Shown here in pieces: positions 26,146 through 35,396 of a stretch of 64,000 nucleotides of DNA. This stretch comes from DASUPK01 sp963782345 (GTDB lineage Bacteria; Actinomycetota; Thermoleophilia; Solirubrobacterales; 70-9), in the NCBI GenBank assembly GCA_963782345.1, contig CAWAJF010000006.1:7858-71857 (forward strand), in the 5' to 3' direction. Under the pieces are notes generated by a model. It was not told where the DNA came from. It saw nothing but the letters and a program-made list of their open reading frames with translations, and searched no databases. The stretch's first letter is position 1; every line of letters starts with the position of its first letter. A program made the translations under genes and the position numbers.

Positions 26146-26750
26146 ATGACCGCGGTCACGATCGCCGCACCCGTTCGCTCTGTGCCTGATACGGCCGAAA
26201 CCGAGGAAAGGCTTGTCTCGCGTGCCCATGAGGGCGACGAGGCGGCCTTCGGCGAGCTCGTGGGACGCTACTCCACCCGTCTACGGCGGACGCTGTATCG
26301 GATCACTCGGGATTGCGACGCGGCCTACGACGCGATCCAGGAGGCCCTGATCCGTGCCTGGAAGAACATCGGCCGCTTCGAAGGGCGCTCGCGCTTCTAT
26401 ACCTGGCTGACCCGGATCGGCATCAACGACGCCTACCGCGGCCTCCGTCGTCGCCCGGAGGAACCGCTCGAGATGATCGACTGGTCGCCGAGCGCGTCCC
26501 CGACTGTGGCAACCAGCCGGACCAGGTCTTCGAGTCGCGGGAGTTCCTGCGCGCGGTGGACAAGGCGCTCGCCGAGCTGCCGCTCGACTACCGCAGCGCC
26601 GTCATCCTGCGCGACGTCGAGGGACTGAGCACCGCGGAAGCGGCTGAGACCCTGGGAGTCGGCGAGCGAGCCCTGAAGAGCCGGCTGCATCGCGGGCGAG
26701 TGGCGCTGCGCGCCGAGCTGGACGACTACTTCGAAGAGGAAGAGAGATGA
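26146..26750 (+). pseudogene. ECF sigma factor gene with a frameshift between regions 2 and 4
   Basis: Region 2 is in the frame starting at the ATG 26146 (EAAFGELVGRYSTRLRRTLY, DAAYDAIQEALIRAWKNIGRF, FYTWLTRIGINDAYRGLRRR). Region 4 is in another frame from about 26500 (REFLRAVDKALAELPLDYRS, GLSTAEAAETLGVGERALKSR). The frames join near 26485-26500, where one extra base would restore a single 200-residue sigma70 protein. This is either a real disabling mutation or a sequencing error; no slippery run is obvious. The stop overlaps the anti-sigma ATG (ATGA), so the pair was originally coupled. Confidence 0.85.
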
Positions 26751-26980
26751 ACCCGACGCTGAACCCGGTCAAGCGCTACCAGGAGATGTGCCGTCAGGCA
26801 CGCTCGAAGATGCCCGACCTGATCGACGGCGAGCTGGACCCTCGCGAAGCCGGCCAGGTCGCCCGCCACGCGCGCTGGTGCCCGAGCTGCCGGCGGATGC
26901 GGCGGGACCTGGACCGCACCGTCGAGGGGCTCCAGGCGCTGAGCGACGTTCCCACCCCGGTGGACGAGCCTCGGACCTGA
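26747..26980 (+). CDS. Zinc-finger anti-sigma factor (ZAS type)
   Basis: 77 aa with the HxxxCxxC signature (RHARWCPSCRRM) of zinc-binding anti-sigma factors, preceded by LIDGELDPREAGQVARH as in zf-HC2 domains. No transmembrane helix is present, so it would be a soluble RsrA-like cytoplasmic inhibitor. Its ATG overlaps the sigma gene stop. It may respond to thiol oxidation that releases zinc (family knowledge). If the sigma frameshift is real, the protein has lost its cognate partner. Confidence 0.82.
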   Translation: MNPTLNPVKRYQEMCRQARSKMPDLIDGELDPREAGQVARHARWCPSCRRMRRDLDRTVEGLQALSDVPTPVDEPRT

Positions 26981-26987
26981 ACGGACC

Positions 26988-27302
26988 TCAGCGGCTGCCG
27001 CCCGAGAGGGCCTCGCGAATCCACTCCTCGCGCGGCAGAGGAGAGGTTGCACCGTCCCATCGATAGAGCCGGCACTCGAACCCGAAGTCCTCGCGCCCGG
27101 CGGCGCCGGGATCGACGTCGACGCCGTTGACGCGAACGCTGGGAGATCCGAGGAACCGCTCGCGCTCCGCGTCCTCGGCCGACTCCACTCTCCGCAGGCT
27201 CACCTCGGCTGCCGGGGCCAGCTCATCCACAAGTGCCCGCAATCTTGGGAGCAGGCGCTGATAGCTCGGGCAGCCATCGAAGTAGAGGAGCTCAACCTTC
27301 AC
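26988..27302 (-). CDS. DF-family (seleno)protein-like thioredoxin-fold protein, Cys form
   Basis: 104 aa from the GTG at 27302 (GTG 27323 is possible). KVELLYFDGCPSYQRLLPRL followed by FLGSPSVRVNGVDVDPGA and FECRLYRW matches a thioredoxin-fold family in which the position after DG can be selenocysteine; here it is Cys (DGCP). Only one redox cysteine lies in the usual position, so a resolving thiol or partner is needed. The role may be thiol redox or metal (mercury-like) handling. It is convergent with the anti-sigma gene and divergent from the SRPBCC gene. Confidence 0.72.
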   Translation of the reverse strand: MKVELLYFDGCPSYQRLLPRLRALVDELAPAAEVSLRRVESAEDAERERFLGSPSVRVNGVDVDPGAAGREDFGFECRLYRWDGATSPLPREEWIREALSGGSR

Positions 27303-27349
27303 TGGGTGAGCCTCGATTATCACGATCGGAGAACCTTCCGGGACGGCCA

Positions 27350-27988
27350 ATGGGCAAGCTGATCGAAACGCTCTCTGGTGCTTCGCAGATCGCCGTCGAG
27401 ATCTTGCTCTATCCGATCCTCCGCGGCCGGAGGAGGCGTTGGGGGGCCACCGAGGCCGAGGTGGCGCTTCGGCTGCCGGGCGATGACCTGGTCCCGGATC
27501 CGCAGTGGACCTATGACCACGCGATCTCGATAGACGCCCCGCCCTCCGGAGTCTGGCCATGGTTGGTCCAGCTCGGCCAGGGCCGGGGCGGCTTCTACAG
27601 CTACGAAGGACTCGAGAACCTGGCGGGATGCCGGATCCGCAACCTGACCGAGATCCGGCCGGAGCTCCAGCGACTCGCCGTCGGTGACACAGTCGTCCTC
27701 CACGGAGCGTCCGGCTTCGGCCTTCCGGTCACTCGCTTGGAGTCCGAGCGTGCCCTCGTGTTGGGGGGCCGACCGTCGGAGAGGGGATCGCGTTCGACCT
27801 GGGGCTTCTACCTACTCGACGCTCCGGGCGGGACGACGCGTCTGCTGGAGCGCGGCCGGGGATTCGCCGGCGAGGGCTTGGCGGAGAAGCTCGGCTTCGG
27901 CCCGTACCTGATGGATCCAATCGGCTTCGTGATGAGCAAGAAGATGCTGAGGATGATCAAGTGGCTGGCCGAGAGCTCACAGCACTGA
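27350..27988 (+). CDS. SRPBCC family protein
   Basis: 212 aa from the ATG at 27350. WTYDHAISIDAPPSGVWPWLVQLGQGRGGFYSYEGLENLAGC is a typical opening for actinobacterial SRPBCC proteins. The C-terminal half carries a beta-rich lipid-binding-like domain and an amphipathic helix (FVMSKKMLRMIKWLAES). It likely binds a hydrophobic ligand. It is convergent with the APC permease gene; only 20 bases separate the stops. Confidence 0.75.
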   Translation: MGKLIETLSGASQIAVEILLYPILRGRRRRWGATEAEVALRLPGDDLVPDPQWTYDHAISIDAPPSGVWPWLVQLGQGRGGFYSYEGLENLAGCRIRNLTEIRPELQRLAVGDTVVLHGASGFGLPVTRLESERALVLGGRPSERGSRSTWGFYLLDAPGGTTRLLERGRGFAGEGLAEKLGFGPYLMDPIGFVMSKKMLRMIKWLAESSQH

Positions 27989-28008
27989 ACGACCGTTCCT
28001 CTGACGTC

Positions 28009-29352
28009 CTATTCGCGTGCAGGGCGGGAGCGTTTGGCAAGTCGAACGGCCCTGACGAACGACACTCGCCCTGCCGCGATCACCGCTGCGCAGGCGGCGA
28101 TCAGGGCGAGGCCGGCACGATCCGAGCGGCCGAGATAGAAGAGCAGCCCTCCGGCCGCGACGAAGCAGGCGATCGCGCCGACCCGGGCAAGCAGCCGGTC
28201 CCAGCCCGGCTCGGCGGTGTGAGAGGCGTGCATCGAGTTGATCAGGCCGAAGACGAGGAGGAAGGTGAGCGAACCGAAGGAAACGATCTCGGTGATCCCG
28301 GGCAGCATCGAGAACGCGGCGCCCCCTGCGGCGATCCAAAGCACCGCCCCGGCCGGCAGGCCGCGACGCTCCCGGCCGAGGGCGGCGGGCAGCTCATTCG
28401 CCGCGCTCACGTCTCGAACCAGCCGCGCGGTCGAGAAGAGCGTGGCGTTGATCGCCGAGCTGGTCGAGAAGAGCGCGGCCACGGTCGCAGCCCAGAGCCC
28501 GAACCCCCCGAGGACCTTCTGGCCGACTACCGCGAATGCGACCTCCTTCTGGGCTGTGATCGTCCGGTCGGGAAGGACCATCTGGGAACCCACGGTCACT
28601 GCCACGTAGATCAGCGTCACCGCCGCAACGGAGAGATAGAGGGCCCGCGGAAGGGTGCGTCGCGGAGCATCGATGTCGCCGTAGTCGTAGGGCAGGAGCT
28701 CGAAGCCCTCGTAGGCGACGAAGATCACGGCAGCGCCCAGGAACACTCCGCTCACCCCCTCGTTGTCCAGGGGTGTGAGCCGCCCGGAGGAGAACATGCC
28801 GAGCCCGATCGCGGCGATCCCGCCCAACACCACGAGCTTCGTCAAGACGACGATGTCCTCGGTGAGCCCCGAGGCCGTGACGCCGCGCAGGTTGATCGCC
28901 ACGAAGAGCGCCAGGACAGCCAGGCCGCTGAGCCGCGAGACCGGCGCGGGCGCTCCCAGCACATTGGCCAGGTAGTGGCCGAAGGTGAACGCGTAGACGG
29001 CAAGCGCGAAGACGTAACCGGCGATCAGAAGCCAGGCGATCCAGGCGGCTGCCCGCGGATGACCCTCGTCGCGCAGATAGGTGAACGGCCCGCCCGACCG
29101 GCCTGAGCGCAGCGCCAGGCGAGCGTATGCGTGAGCGGTGAGGGCGGCGATGGCTCCACCGATCAGAAACGCCGCAAACGCGAGGTGGCCGGCGAGGTCG
29201 ATCGTCAGGCCCAGCACGCTGAAGATGCCTCCGCCGATCATCCCCCCGATCGCCATCGCGCTCGCCTCCCGCAGGCCGAGCAAGCCACGCCCCCGTCGCC
29301 GGCGATCGTGCGAGCGCGGGTGGTAGGCGGAGCTGGGAGGGCCGCCGCTCAC
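28009..29352 (-). CDS. APC-family amino acid permease
   Basis: 447 aa, about twelve hydrophobic helices. The first contains AMAIGGMIGGGIFSVLGLTIDLAG, the conserved unwound GxGIF-type helix 1 of amino acid/polyamine/organocation transporters. Helices 6-8 include FVAYEGFELLPYDYGD. The GTG start overlaps the H+-ATPase stop (GTGA), so it is translationally coupled and probably benefits from the proton gradient made by that pump. The substrate is not identified; amino acid or organic acid exchange would suit an acid-tolerance role (inference). Confidence 0.87.
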   Translation of the reverse strand: MSGGPPSSAYHPRSHDRRRRGRGLLGLREASAMAIGGMIGGGIFSVLGLTIDLAGHLAFAAFLIGGAIAALTAHAYARLALRSGRSGGPFTYLRDEGHPRAAAWIAWLLIAGYVFALAVYAFTFGHYLANVLGAPAPVSRLSGLAVLALFVAINLRGVTASGLTEDIVVLTKLVVLGGIAAIGLGMFSSGRLTPLDNEGVSGVFLGAAVIFVAYEGFELLPYDYGDIDAPRRTLPRALYLSVAAVTLIYVAVTVGSQMVLPDRTITAQKEVAFAVVGQKVLGGFGLWAATVAALFSTSSAINATLFSTARLVRDVSAANELPAALGRERRGLPAGAVLWIAAGGAAFSMLPGITEIVSFGSLTFLLVFGLINSMHASHTAEPGWDRLLARVGAIACFVAAGGLLFYLGRSDRAGLALIAACAAVIAAGRVSFVRAVRLAKRSRPARE

Positions 29353-31802
29353 GCCGCGGCCACGGCCGACCGACGGTCGAGGACCCGGTAGGCGATCAGC
29401 TTGATCCGGTCGAGAACCAGCATCCAGGCAAGCGCGTACCCCCAGGCAAGAGCGACCAGATAGACAGATAGGGGCGCCATCAGCACCCCGAGGGCGGCGA
29501 TCAACGTGGCCAGGGCCTGGGTTCCGATCACCGCGATGAGCAGGACCAAAGCCGGGCGGTGCGACCAGAGCGGACCGCGCGTGCGGGCGACGAACAGCGT
29601 CAGGTGCCCGGCCACCGAGAGCTTCAAGTAGATGAGCGTCTGGATCTCCGCGTGGCCGATGTCGAGTACCCCGACCGCGATCGCCACCAGCGAGAACGAC
29701 TCGACCACGCCGACCAGGCCGAGCACCGTCGCGATGCTCAGCACCTCGCGCAGGTCCCAGCTCTCCGGCCACGGCGAGGCTATTACTCGGTCGTAGGCGA
29801 TCGTCAGGATCGCGGCGTCGTTGAGGATCGCCAGCAGGACGATCTGGATCGGGGTGACCGGGAAGAAGTTGAAGGCGACGATCGAGACGGTGACGAAGAA
29901 GACGACGCGGATCGTTTCGGTAATCCGGTAGATCGCGTAGTTGGTCATCCGCCGGAAGACCTCGCGCGCGCGGTGAATCGCCTCGATGATCACCGACAGC
30001 CCCGCCGAGAGCAACACGATGTCGGCCGCGGCGCGGGCGGCGTCAGTCGCGCCGGAGACCGCGATGCCGGCGTCGGCCCGACTGAGGGCGGGAGCGTCGT
30101 TCACCCCGTCGCCGGTCATGCCGACGATGTGCCCTCGGGTCTGGAGCGCGCGGACGATCCGGTATTTGTCCTCGGGCACCACCTGGGCGAATCCGTCCGC
30201 CTCCTCCACCTTGCTCGCGAGCTCGTCGCCCTCGAGTGCCTCGATCGCGCTGGACTCGAGCACCTCGTCGCCCATGCCCACCTCGTGCGCGATCTCTCGC
30301 GCGATCTCCACCCGGTCCCCGGTCACCATCTTCACATCGAGTCCAAGCTCGCTCGCCTGCCGCAGGGTCTCCCGCGAGTCGTCGCGCGGCGGGTCCTGGA
30401 TCGCCAGCACACCTGTCACGCGCCAGCCTTCGTCGTCCCCGCGAGCAACCGCGAGCGCCCGGTATCCCTTGCGCGCGAAGGCGGTGGTCGCCTCGGAGAC
30501 GCGCTCTGCCTCGCCCGTCGCTGCACCCGGCAAATCGAGGATCGCCTGCACCGCTCCCTTCGCCACCCTGTACTGGCGTCCTCCGGCGTCGCGTACCCGA
30601 GCCTCTGCGCGCTTTCGGTCGGCGTCGAACGGCTCAAACTCGAGCACTTCGGCGTACTCCGGTTGACGCCCGAGCGTCGAGATGATCGCCCGGTCGATCG
30701 GATCCTGGCTGTCACGCGCCGCCGTCAGCGCGGCCTGCGCGAGGACGTCGTCGCGGTCGGTGTCCTCCGCGACGGGTGTGACGTCGGCGATCGCCAGTTG
30801 GTTCTTGGTGATGGTGCCGGTCTTGTCGGAGCAGAGCACGTCCACCCCCGACATCTCCTCGACCGCCGGCAGGTGGCTGACCACCGCCTCGTGCTGCGCC
30901 AGATAACGGGCCCCAACCGCCATGGTCACAGAGAGCACCGCGGGCAGGGCGACCGGGATCGAGGCGATGGTCACCACCAGGGCGAACTCGAGCGTGGTCG
31001 CCAAGCTTGTGCCGCGGAGAAGCGACACGGCGACGATCACGGCCACCAGGCTGAGCGCGATCGCGATCAGATACCTGCTGATCCGGAAGATCGCCTCCTG
31101 GAAGTGGCTCTGCGGACCCTGCTCGCCGGTCAGCTCCGCTGTGCGACCGAACTCGGTCGCGTTCCCGGTGGCTATGACGCGCACCTGGGGCGAGCCGCGA
31201 GAGACGATCGTGCCCGAGTAGACGCCTTCGCCGGGACCCTTCTCGACCGGAAGGGACTCGCCGGTGAGCGCGGACTCGTCGGTATCGGCCGCGTTCTCGA
31301 GGATGACCCCGTCGGCGGGGATCACGTCACCTCGCTCGACCGCGATCAGGTCGCCAGGTGCGATCTCCTCCGCCGGCAGCTCGGCCCACTCGCCGTCGCG
31401 CTTCACCCTCGCGCGCTTGGCGAGCTGCTCCTTCAGGGCCTCGATCGCATGCGCCGCCTGGTGCTCCTCCCAGAAGCCGACCAGGCCGTTGAGGAGCAAG
31501 AGCGCGAAGATGATCCCGAAGTCCGCCCAGCGCGCGGTCACCGCGGTCAGCACCAGGGCCACCTCGATCATCCAGGCAATCGGGGACCAGAAGTGCGAGA
31601 GCAGCTCCAGGAGCGCGTTGCGCCGGTGCTCCTCGAGCGCGTTCGGCCCGTAGCGCTCCAGGCGAGCCGACGCCTGCTCGCTGCTCAGCCCCCGATCGAG
31701 CCCAAGTCCCTCGTCGCTGTGGCGGTCCGCGTCGCTTCGCTGGTCTCGGAGGCGGGTTTTCCGCTCCCCCCCGTCGCGAGTCTCTGCCCGCGCGTCGCTC
31801 AC
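29349..31802 (-). CDS. Plasma-membrane-type H+-transporting P-type ATPase (P3A)
   Basis: 817 aa from a GTG that overlaps the acetate kinase stop (GTGA). The N-terminal cation ATPase domain (LSSEQASARLERYGPNALEE) is followed by transmembrane pairs, the actuator loop TGES (180-183), PVALP (283-287) in helix 4, the phosphorylated D326 in CSDKTGTITKN, and TGDGVNDAPAL in the P domain. Lack of heavy-metal CPx motifs and overall layout fit the proton-efflux subfamily. It would use ATP to pump protons out. It is translated directly after acetate kinase, an ATP-yielding enzyme. Confidence 0.9.
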   Translation of the reverse strand: MSDARAETRDGGERKTRLRDQRSDADRHSDEGLGLDRGLSSEQASARLERYGPNALEEHRRNALLELLSHFWSPIAWMIEVALVLTAVTARWADFGIIFALLLLNGLVGFWEEHQAAHAIEALKEQLAKRARVKRDGEWAELPAEEIAPGDLIAVERGDVIPADGVILENAADTDESALTGESLPVEKGPGEGVYSGTIVSRGSPQVRVIATGNATEFGRTAELTGEQGPQSHFQEAIFRISRYLIAIALSLVAVIVAVSLLRGTSLATTLEFALVVTIASIPVALPAVLSVTMAVGARYLAQHEAVVSHLPAVEEMSGVDVLCSDKTGTITKNQLAIADVTPVAEDTDRDDVLAQAALTAARDSQDPIDRAIISTLGRQPEYAEVLEFEPFDADRKRAEARVRDAGGRQYRVAKGAVQAILDLPGAATGEAERVSEATTAFARKGYRALAVARGDDEGWRVTGVLAIQDPPRDDSRETLRQASELGLDVKMVTGDRVEIAREIAHEVGMGDEVLESSAIEALEGDELASKVEEADGFAQVVPEDKYRIVRALQTRGHIVGMTGDGVNDAPALSRADAGIAVSGATDAARAAADIVLLSAGLSVIIEAIHRAREVFRRMTNYAIYRITETIRVVFFVTVSIVAFNFFPVTPIQIVLLAILNDAAILTIAYDRVIASPWPESWDLREVLSIATVLGLVGVVESFSLVAIAVGVLDIGHAEIQTLIYLKLSVAGHLTLFVARTRGPLWSHRPALVLLIAVIGTQALATLIAALGVLMAPLSVYLVALAWGYALAWMLVLDRIKLIAYRVLDRRSAVAAA

Positions 31803-32857
31803 AGCAGGGCCCGGGCCGCCTCTGCCGCCACCAGCTCCTCCCGAGCCCGGATGACGAGGAGCCTCACCGCGGAGCCCGACGCGGCGATCTGGCAATCGGG
31901 TTCCGCCGTCCGGTTCCGCTCGAGGTCGAGCTCGACGCCGAGGAAGCGCAGGCGGCCGCAGATGCGATCGCGCACCGGCGCCGAGTTCTCGCCGATCCCG
32001 GCGGTGAAGACGAGCGCGTCGATGCCGCCGACCGAGGCGGCCATCGCCGCGACCGCCGCCGCCAGCCGGTGCGCGAACACCTCGATCGCCAGCTCGCTGT
32101 CCGCGTCGCCCCGCTCGGCCGCCTCCACGAGCTCGGCCATGTCGCCGGCGCCGCCGGCCAGGCCGCGAAGCCCGGACTCCAGGTTGAGGGCCTCCTCGAG
32201 CTCCGCCACGGACAGCTCATGCTCGCGCAGCAGGTAGGTGAGCGCGCCCGGATCGACGGAGCCCGAGCGGGTCGCCATCGGCACTCCCTCCAGGGGGCTG
32301 AAGCCCATCGTGGTGTCGACCGAGCGGCCGTCGCGCACGCCGCTCACCGAGCACCCCCCACCCAGGTGGCAGACGACCAGGCGCAGCTCGCGATCTCCTC
32401 GATCCAGCAGCTCGGGCGCCCGTCGTGCCGACCAGGCGACCGAGAGGCCGTGAAAGCCGTAGCGGTGGATGCCCCACTCGTCGCGCCAGCGTGCCGGCAC
32501 CGGATAGACGGCCGCCTCGGCGGGCATCGTCTCGTGAAACCCGGTGTCGAAGACGGCCACGTGGGGAACGTCCGGCAGGGCGGTCTCGGCCCGCTCGATC
32601 GCGCGCAGGGCGGGAGCGTTGTGGAGCGGGGCGAGCGGCTCGAGCGCGAAGATCCGCTCGCGGACGGAGGCGTCGATCAGCACCGGTTGGCGAAAGCTGG
32701 GCCCTCCGTGCACCACGCGGTGCGCGACCGCCTCGACCCCCTCCGGCTCGACGGCCTCGATCGAATCGACCGGCGCGCTGTCGCCCCGCTCGTCTACGAG
32801 GTGGAGCTTCAGGCTCGTCGAGCCGGCGTTGACGACGAGGACCGTCCCGGGTCTCAC
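31799..32857 (-). CDS. ackA: Acetate kinase
   Basis: 352 aa. Motifs of the ASKHA fold are clear: VLVVNAGSTSLK at the N-terminus, FDTGFHETMP, YGFHGLSVAW, HLGGGCSVSGVRDGRSVDTTMGF, and FTAGIGENSAPVRDRI. The reaction is acetyl phosphate + ADP to acetate + ATP. It is slightly shorter than the usual 400 aa. The GTG start at 32857 has GGAGAG 8 bases upstream. It lies 40 bases after phosphoketolase, whose product acetyl phosphate is its substrate. Confidence 0.93.
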   Translation of the reverse strand: MRPGTVLVVNAGSTSLKLHLVDERGDSAPVDSIEAVEPEGVEAVAHRVVHGGPSFRQPVLIDASVRERIFALEPLAPLHNAPALRAIERAETALPDVPHVAVFDTGFHETMPAEAAVYPVPARWRDEWGIHRYGFHGLSVAWSARRAPELLDRGDRELRLVVCHLGGGCSVSGVRDGRSVDTTMGFSPLEGVPMATRSGSVDPGALTYLLREHELSVAELEEALNLESGLRGLAGGAGDMAELVEAAERGDADSELAIEVFAHRLAAAVAAMAASVGGIDALVFTAGIGENSAPVRDRICGRLRFLGVELDLERNRTAEPDCQIAASGSAVRLLVIRAREELVAAEAARALL

Positions 32858-32897
32858 TCAGTCGCTCTCCGGGAAAGCGGCGCGGAGGGCTGCACCC

Positions 32898-35303
32898 TCA
32901 CCCCGGCCACGTCCACTCTCGGATCTCGGGATGGTCCTCACCGTGCTCCCGTGTCCACGCCCGGCAGCGCAGGCGCATGTCGGCCATCTCCTGCCGCAGC
33001 TCCGCAGCCGTCTCCCGGAGTCCCGGGACCCGGTCGATCACGTCCATCACCAGGTGAAAGCGATCGAGATCGTTGAGCATCACCATGTCGAACGGGGTCG
33101 TGGTCGTCCCCTCCTCCTTGTAGCCGCGGACGTGGAGGTTGTGGTGGTTGTGGCGCCGGTAGGTGAGCCGGTGGATCAGCAGCGGGTACCCGTGATAGGC
33201 GAAGACGACCGGCCGATCGACCGTGAAGAGCGCGTCGAACTCCCGGTCCGGTAGACCGTGCGGATGCTCCGAGTCGGGCTCGAGCCGAAACAGGTCGACG
33301 ACGTTCACCACCCGCACCTTGAGCTCGGGCAGGTGCTCGCGCAGCAGGGCCGCCGCCGCCACGGTCTCCAGAGTGGGCACGTCACCGCAGGAGGCCAGGA
33401 CGACGTCCGGCTCCGTGCCCGAGTCGTTCGAGGCCCACTCCCAGATTCCGATCCCGCGGGTGCAGTGGTCGACGGCCTCCTCCATCGTCAGGTAGCTGAG
33501 CTCGGGCTGCTTGCCGGCCACGATCAGGTTGACGTAGTGGCGGCTTCGCAGGCAGTGATCGGCGACGGAGAGCAGGCAGTTGGCGTCGGGGGGCAGGTAG
33601 ATGCGGACGACCTCGGATTTCTTGTTCGCGACGTGGTCGATGAACCCCGGGTCCTGGTGGGAGAAGCCGTTGTGGTCCTGGCGCCAGACGTGTGAGCTGA
33701 GCAGATAGTTGAGGGACGCCAGCGGCCGGCGCCAGGGGATCTGCCTGGTCACCTTCAGCCACTTCGCATGCTGGTTGAACATCGAGTCGACGATGTGGAT
33801 GAAGGCCTCGTAGCAGTTGAAGAGGCCGTGGCGCCCGGTCAGCAGGTAGCCCTCGAGCCAGCCCTGGCACAGGTGCTCCGAGAGCACCTCGGTGACCCGG
33901 CCCTCGGGCGCCAGATGATCGTCGGTCGGGAGCAGCTCGGCCTCCCATTCGCGATCGGTCGCCTCGAAGACGCCGGAGAGCCGGTTCGATGCGGTCTCAT
34001 CCGGGCCGAAGAGCCGGAAGTTGTCGGGGTTCCGCTCGATCACGTCGCGCAGGAAGCCGCCGAGGACCCGGGTGGCCTGGGCCTCGGTGGTGCCCGGCCT
34101 CGGCACCTCGACCCCATAGTCGCGAAAGTCGGGCAGGAGCAGCTCGCGGAGCAGCAGCCCGCCGTTGGAGCGCGGGTTGGCGCTCATCCTGCGCTCCCCG
34201 GACGGCGCGATCTCGGCGAGCTCCGCGACTGGGGAGCCGCCCTCGTCGAAGAGCTCCTCAGGCCGATAGCTGCGCATCCACCGCTCCAGCTCGCGCAGGT
34301 GCTCCGGGTTCTCGCGCACCCCCGAAAGGGGCACCTGATGGGCCCGCCAGGTGCCCTCCACGGGAACGCCGTCGACCTCCTTCGGTCCCGTCCAGCCCTT
34401 CGGCGTGCGCAGCACGATCATCGGCCAGCGCGGCCTCCCCTTCGCTCCACCCGATCGCGCCGCTCTCTGGATCTCGCCGATCTCCTCGAGCGCCTCGTCA
34501 AGCGCTGCCGCCAGCCTTGGGTGCACCGCCGCGGGCTCCTCGCCGTCGGCGCCGCCCGTGACGATCAAGGGCCGGTAGCCGTAGCCCTCGAGCAGGGAGA
34601 CGAGCTCGTCCTCGGGGATGCGGGCGAGCACCGTCGGGTTGGCGATCTTGTAGCCATTCAGGTGGAGGATCGGCAGCACCGCCCCGTCGCTGCGCGGGCT
34701 GAGGAACTTGTTCGAGTGCCAGCTGGTCGCCAGGGCGCCGGTCTCCGCCTCGCCGTCGCCGATCACGCACGCGACGATCAGCTCGGGGTTGTCGAAGGCG
34801 GCGCCGTAGGCGTGCGCCAGCGAGTAGCCGAGCTCGCCTCCCTCGTTGATCGAGCCGGGCGTCTCGGGCGCCGCGTGGCTCGGGATGCCGCCCGGGAAGG
34901 AGAACTGGCGGAAGAGCTCGCGCAGGCCCGCCTCATTGCGGGTGACGTGCGGATAGGTCTCCGTGTAGGTGCCCTCCAGGTAGGAGTTGGCCACCAGCGC
35001 CGGGCCGCCGTGTCCGGGGCCGGTCACGTAGATCGCGTCAAGGTCGCGTTGGCGGATCGCGCGGTTCAGGTGGACGTAGAGAAGGTTGAGGCCCGGAGTC
35101 GTCCCGAAGTGACCGAGCAGGCGGGGCTTGATCTGCTCCGGGACGAGGGGCTCACGCAGGAGGGGGTTCTCGAGCAGGTAGATCTGCCCGACGGAGAGGT
35201 AGTTGGCCGCCCGCCACCAGGCATCGAGCGTCCTCAGGTCCCGATCCGAAAGCTCTGCGGCGGGAGACCGCTTGCCTGCATCCACCGCAGCCTTATCGCT
35301 CAT
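32898..35303 (-). CDS. xfp: Phosphoketolase (xylulose-5-P/fructose-6-P)
   Basis: 801 aa from the ATG at 35303, preceded by AAGGAGG at a 6-base spacing. GPGHGGPALVANSYLEGTYTE, the thiamine diphosphate motif GDGEAETGALATSWHSNKFL, TPKGWTGPKEVDG, SHVWRQDHNGFSHQDPGF and YHGYPLLIHRLTYRR are all typical. The enzyme splits xylulose 5-phosphate (or fructose 6-phosphate) with phosphate to glyceraldehyde 3-phosphate (or erythrose 4-phosphate) plus acetyl phosphate. It is the first gene of the four-gene operon with ackA, the H+-ATPase and the APC permease. Confidence 0.95.
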   Translation of the reverse strand: MSDKAAVDAGKRSPAAELSDRDLRTLDAWWRAANYLSVGQIYLLENPLLREPLVPEQIKPRLLGHFGTTPGLNLLYVHLNRAIRQRDLDAIYVTGPGHGGPALVANSYLEGTYTETYPHVTRNEAGLRELFRQFSFPGGIPSHAAPETPGSINEGGELGYSLAHAYGAAFDNPELIVACVIGDGEAETGALATSWHSNKFLSPRSDGAVLPILHLNGYKIANPTVLARIPEDELVSLLEGYGYRPLIVTGGADGEEPAAVHPRLAAALDEALEEIGEIQRAARSGGAKGRPRWPMIVLRTPKGWTGPKEVDGVPVEGTWRAHQVPLSGVRENPEHLRELERWMRSYRPEELFDEGGSPVAELAEIAPSGERRMSANPRSNGGLLLRELLLPDFRDYGVEVPRPGTTEAQATRVLGGFLRDVIERNPDNFRLFGPDETASNRLSGVFEATDREWEAELLPTDDHLAPEGRVTEVLSEHLCQGWLEGYLLTGRHGLFNCYEAFIHIVDSMFNQHAKWLKVTRQIPWRRPLASLNYLLSSHVWRQDHNGFSHQDPGFIDHVANKKSEVVRIYLPPDANCLLSVADHCLRSRHYVNLIVAGKQPELSYLTMEEAVDHCTRGIGIWEWASNDSGTEPDVVLASCGDVPTLETVAAAALLREHLPELKVRVVNVVDLFRLEPDSEHPHGLPDREFDALFTVDRPVVFAYHGYPLLIHRLTYRRHNHHNLHVRGYKEEGTTTTPFDMVMLNDLDRFHLVMDVIDRVPGLRETAAELRQEMADMRLRCRAWTREHGEDHPEIREWTWPG

Positions 35304-35396
35304 CAACGCCTCCTTGGAGAGAAGTTCAAGACCCCAGAGTGAGTTTGCACGTATTGAAGCCTCTACGCGCCCCAGGCGGAGCAAACCGCGCGAGAC

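Noticed and set aside
29559..32237. A plus-strand frame of about 890 codons opposite the H+-ATPase
   Set aside because: Antisense shadow: Arg/Asp/His/Gly-rich with no recognisable fold, covering an intact P-type ATPase on the other strand.
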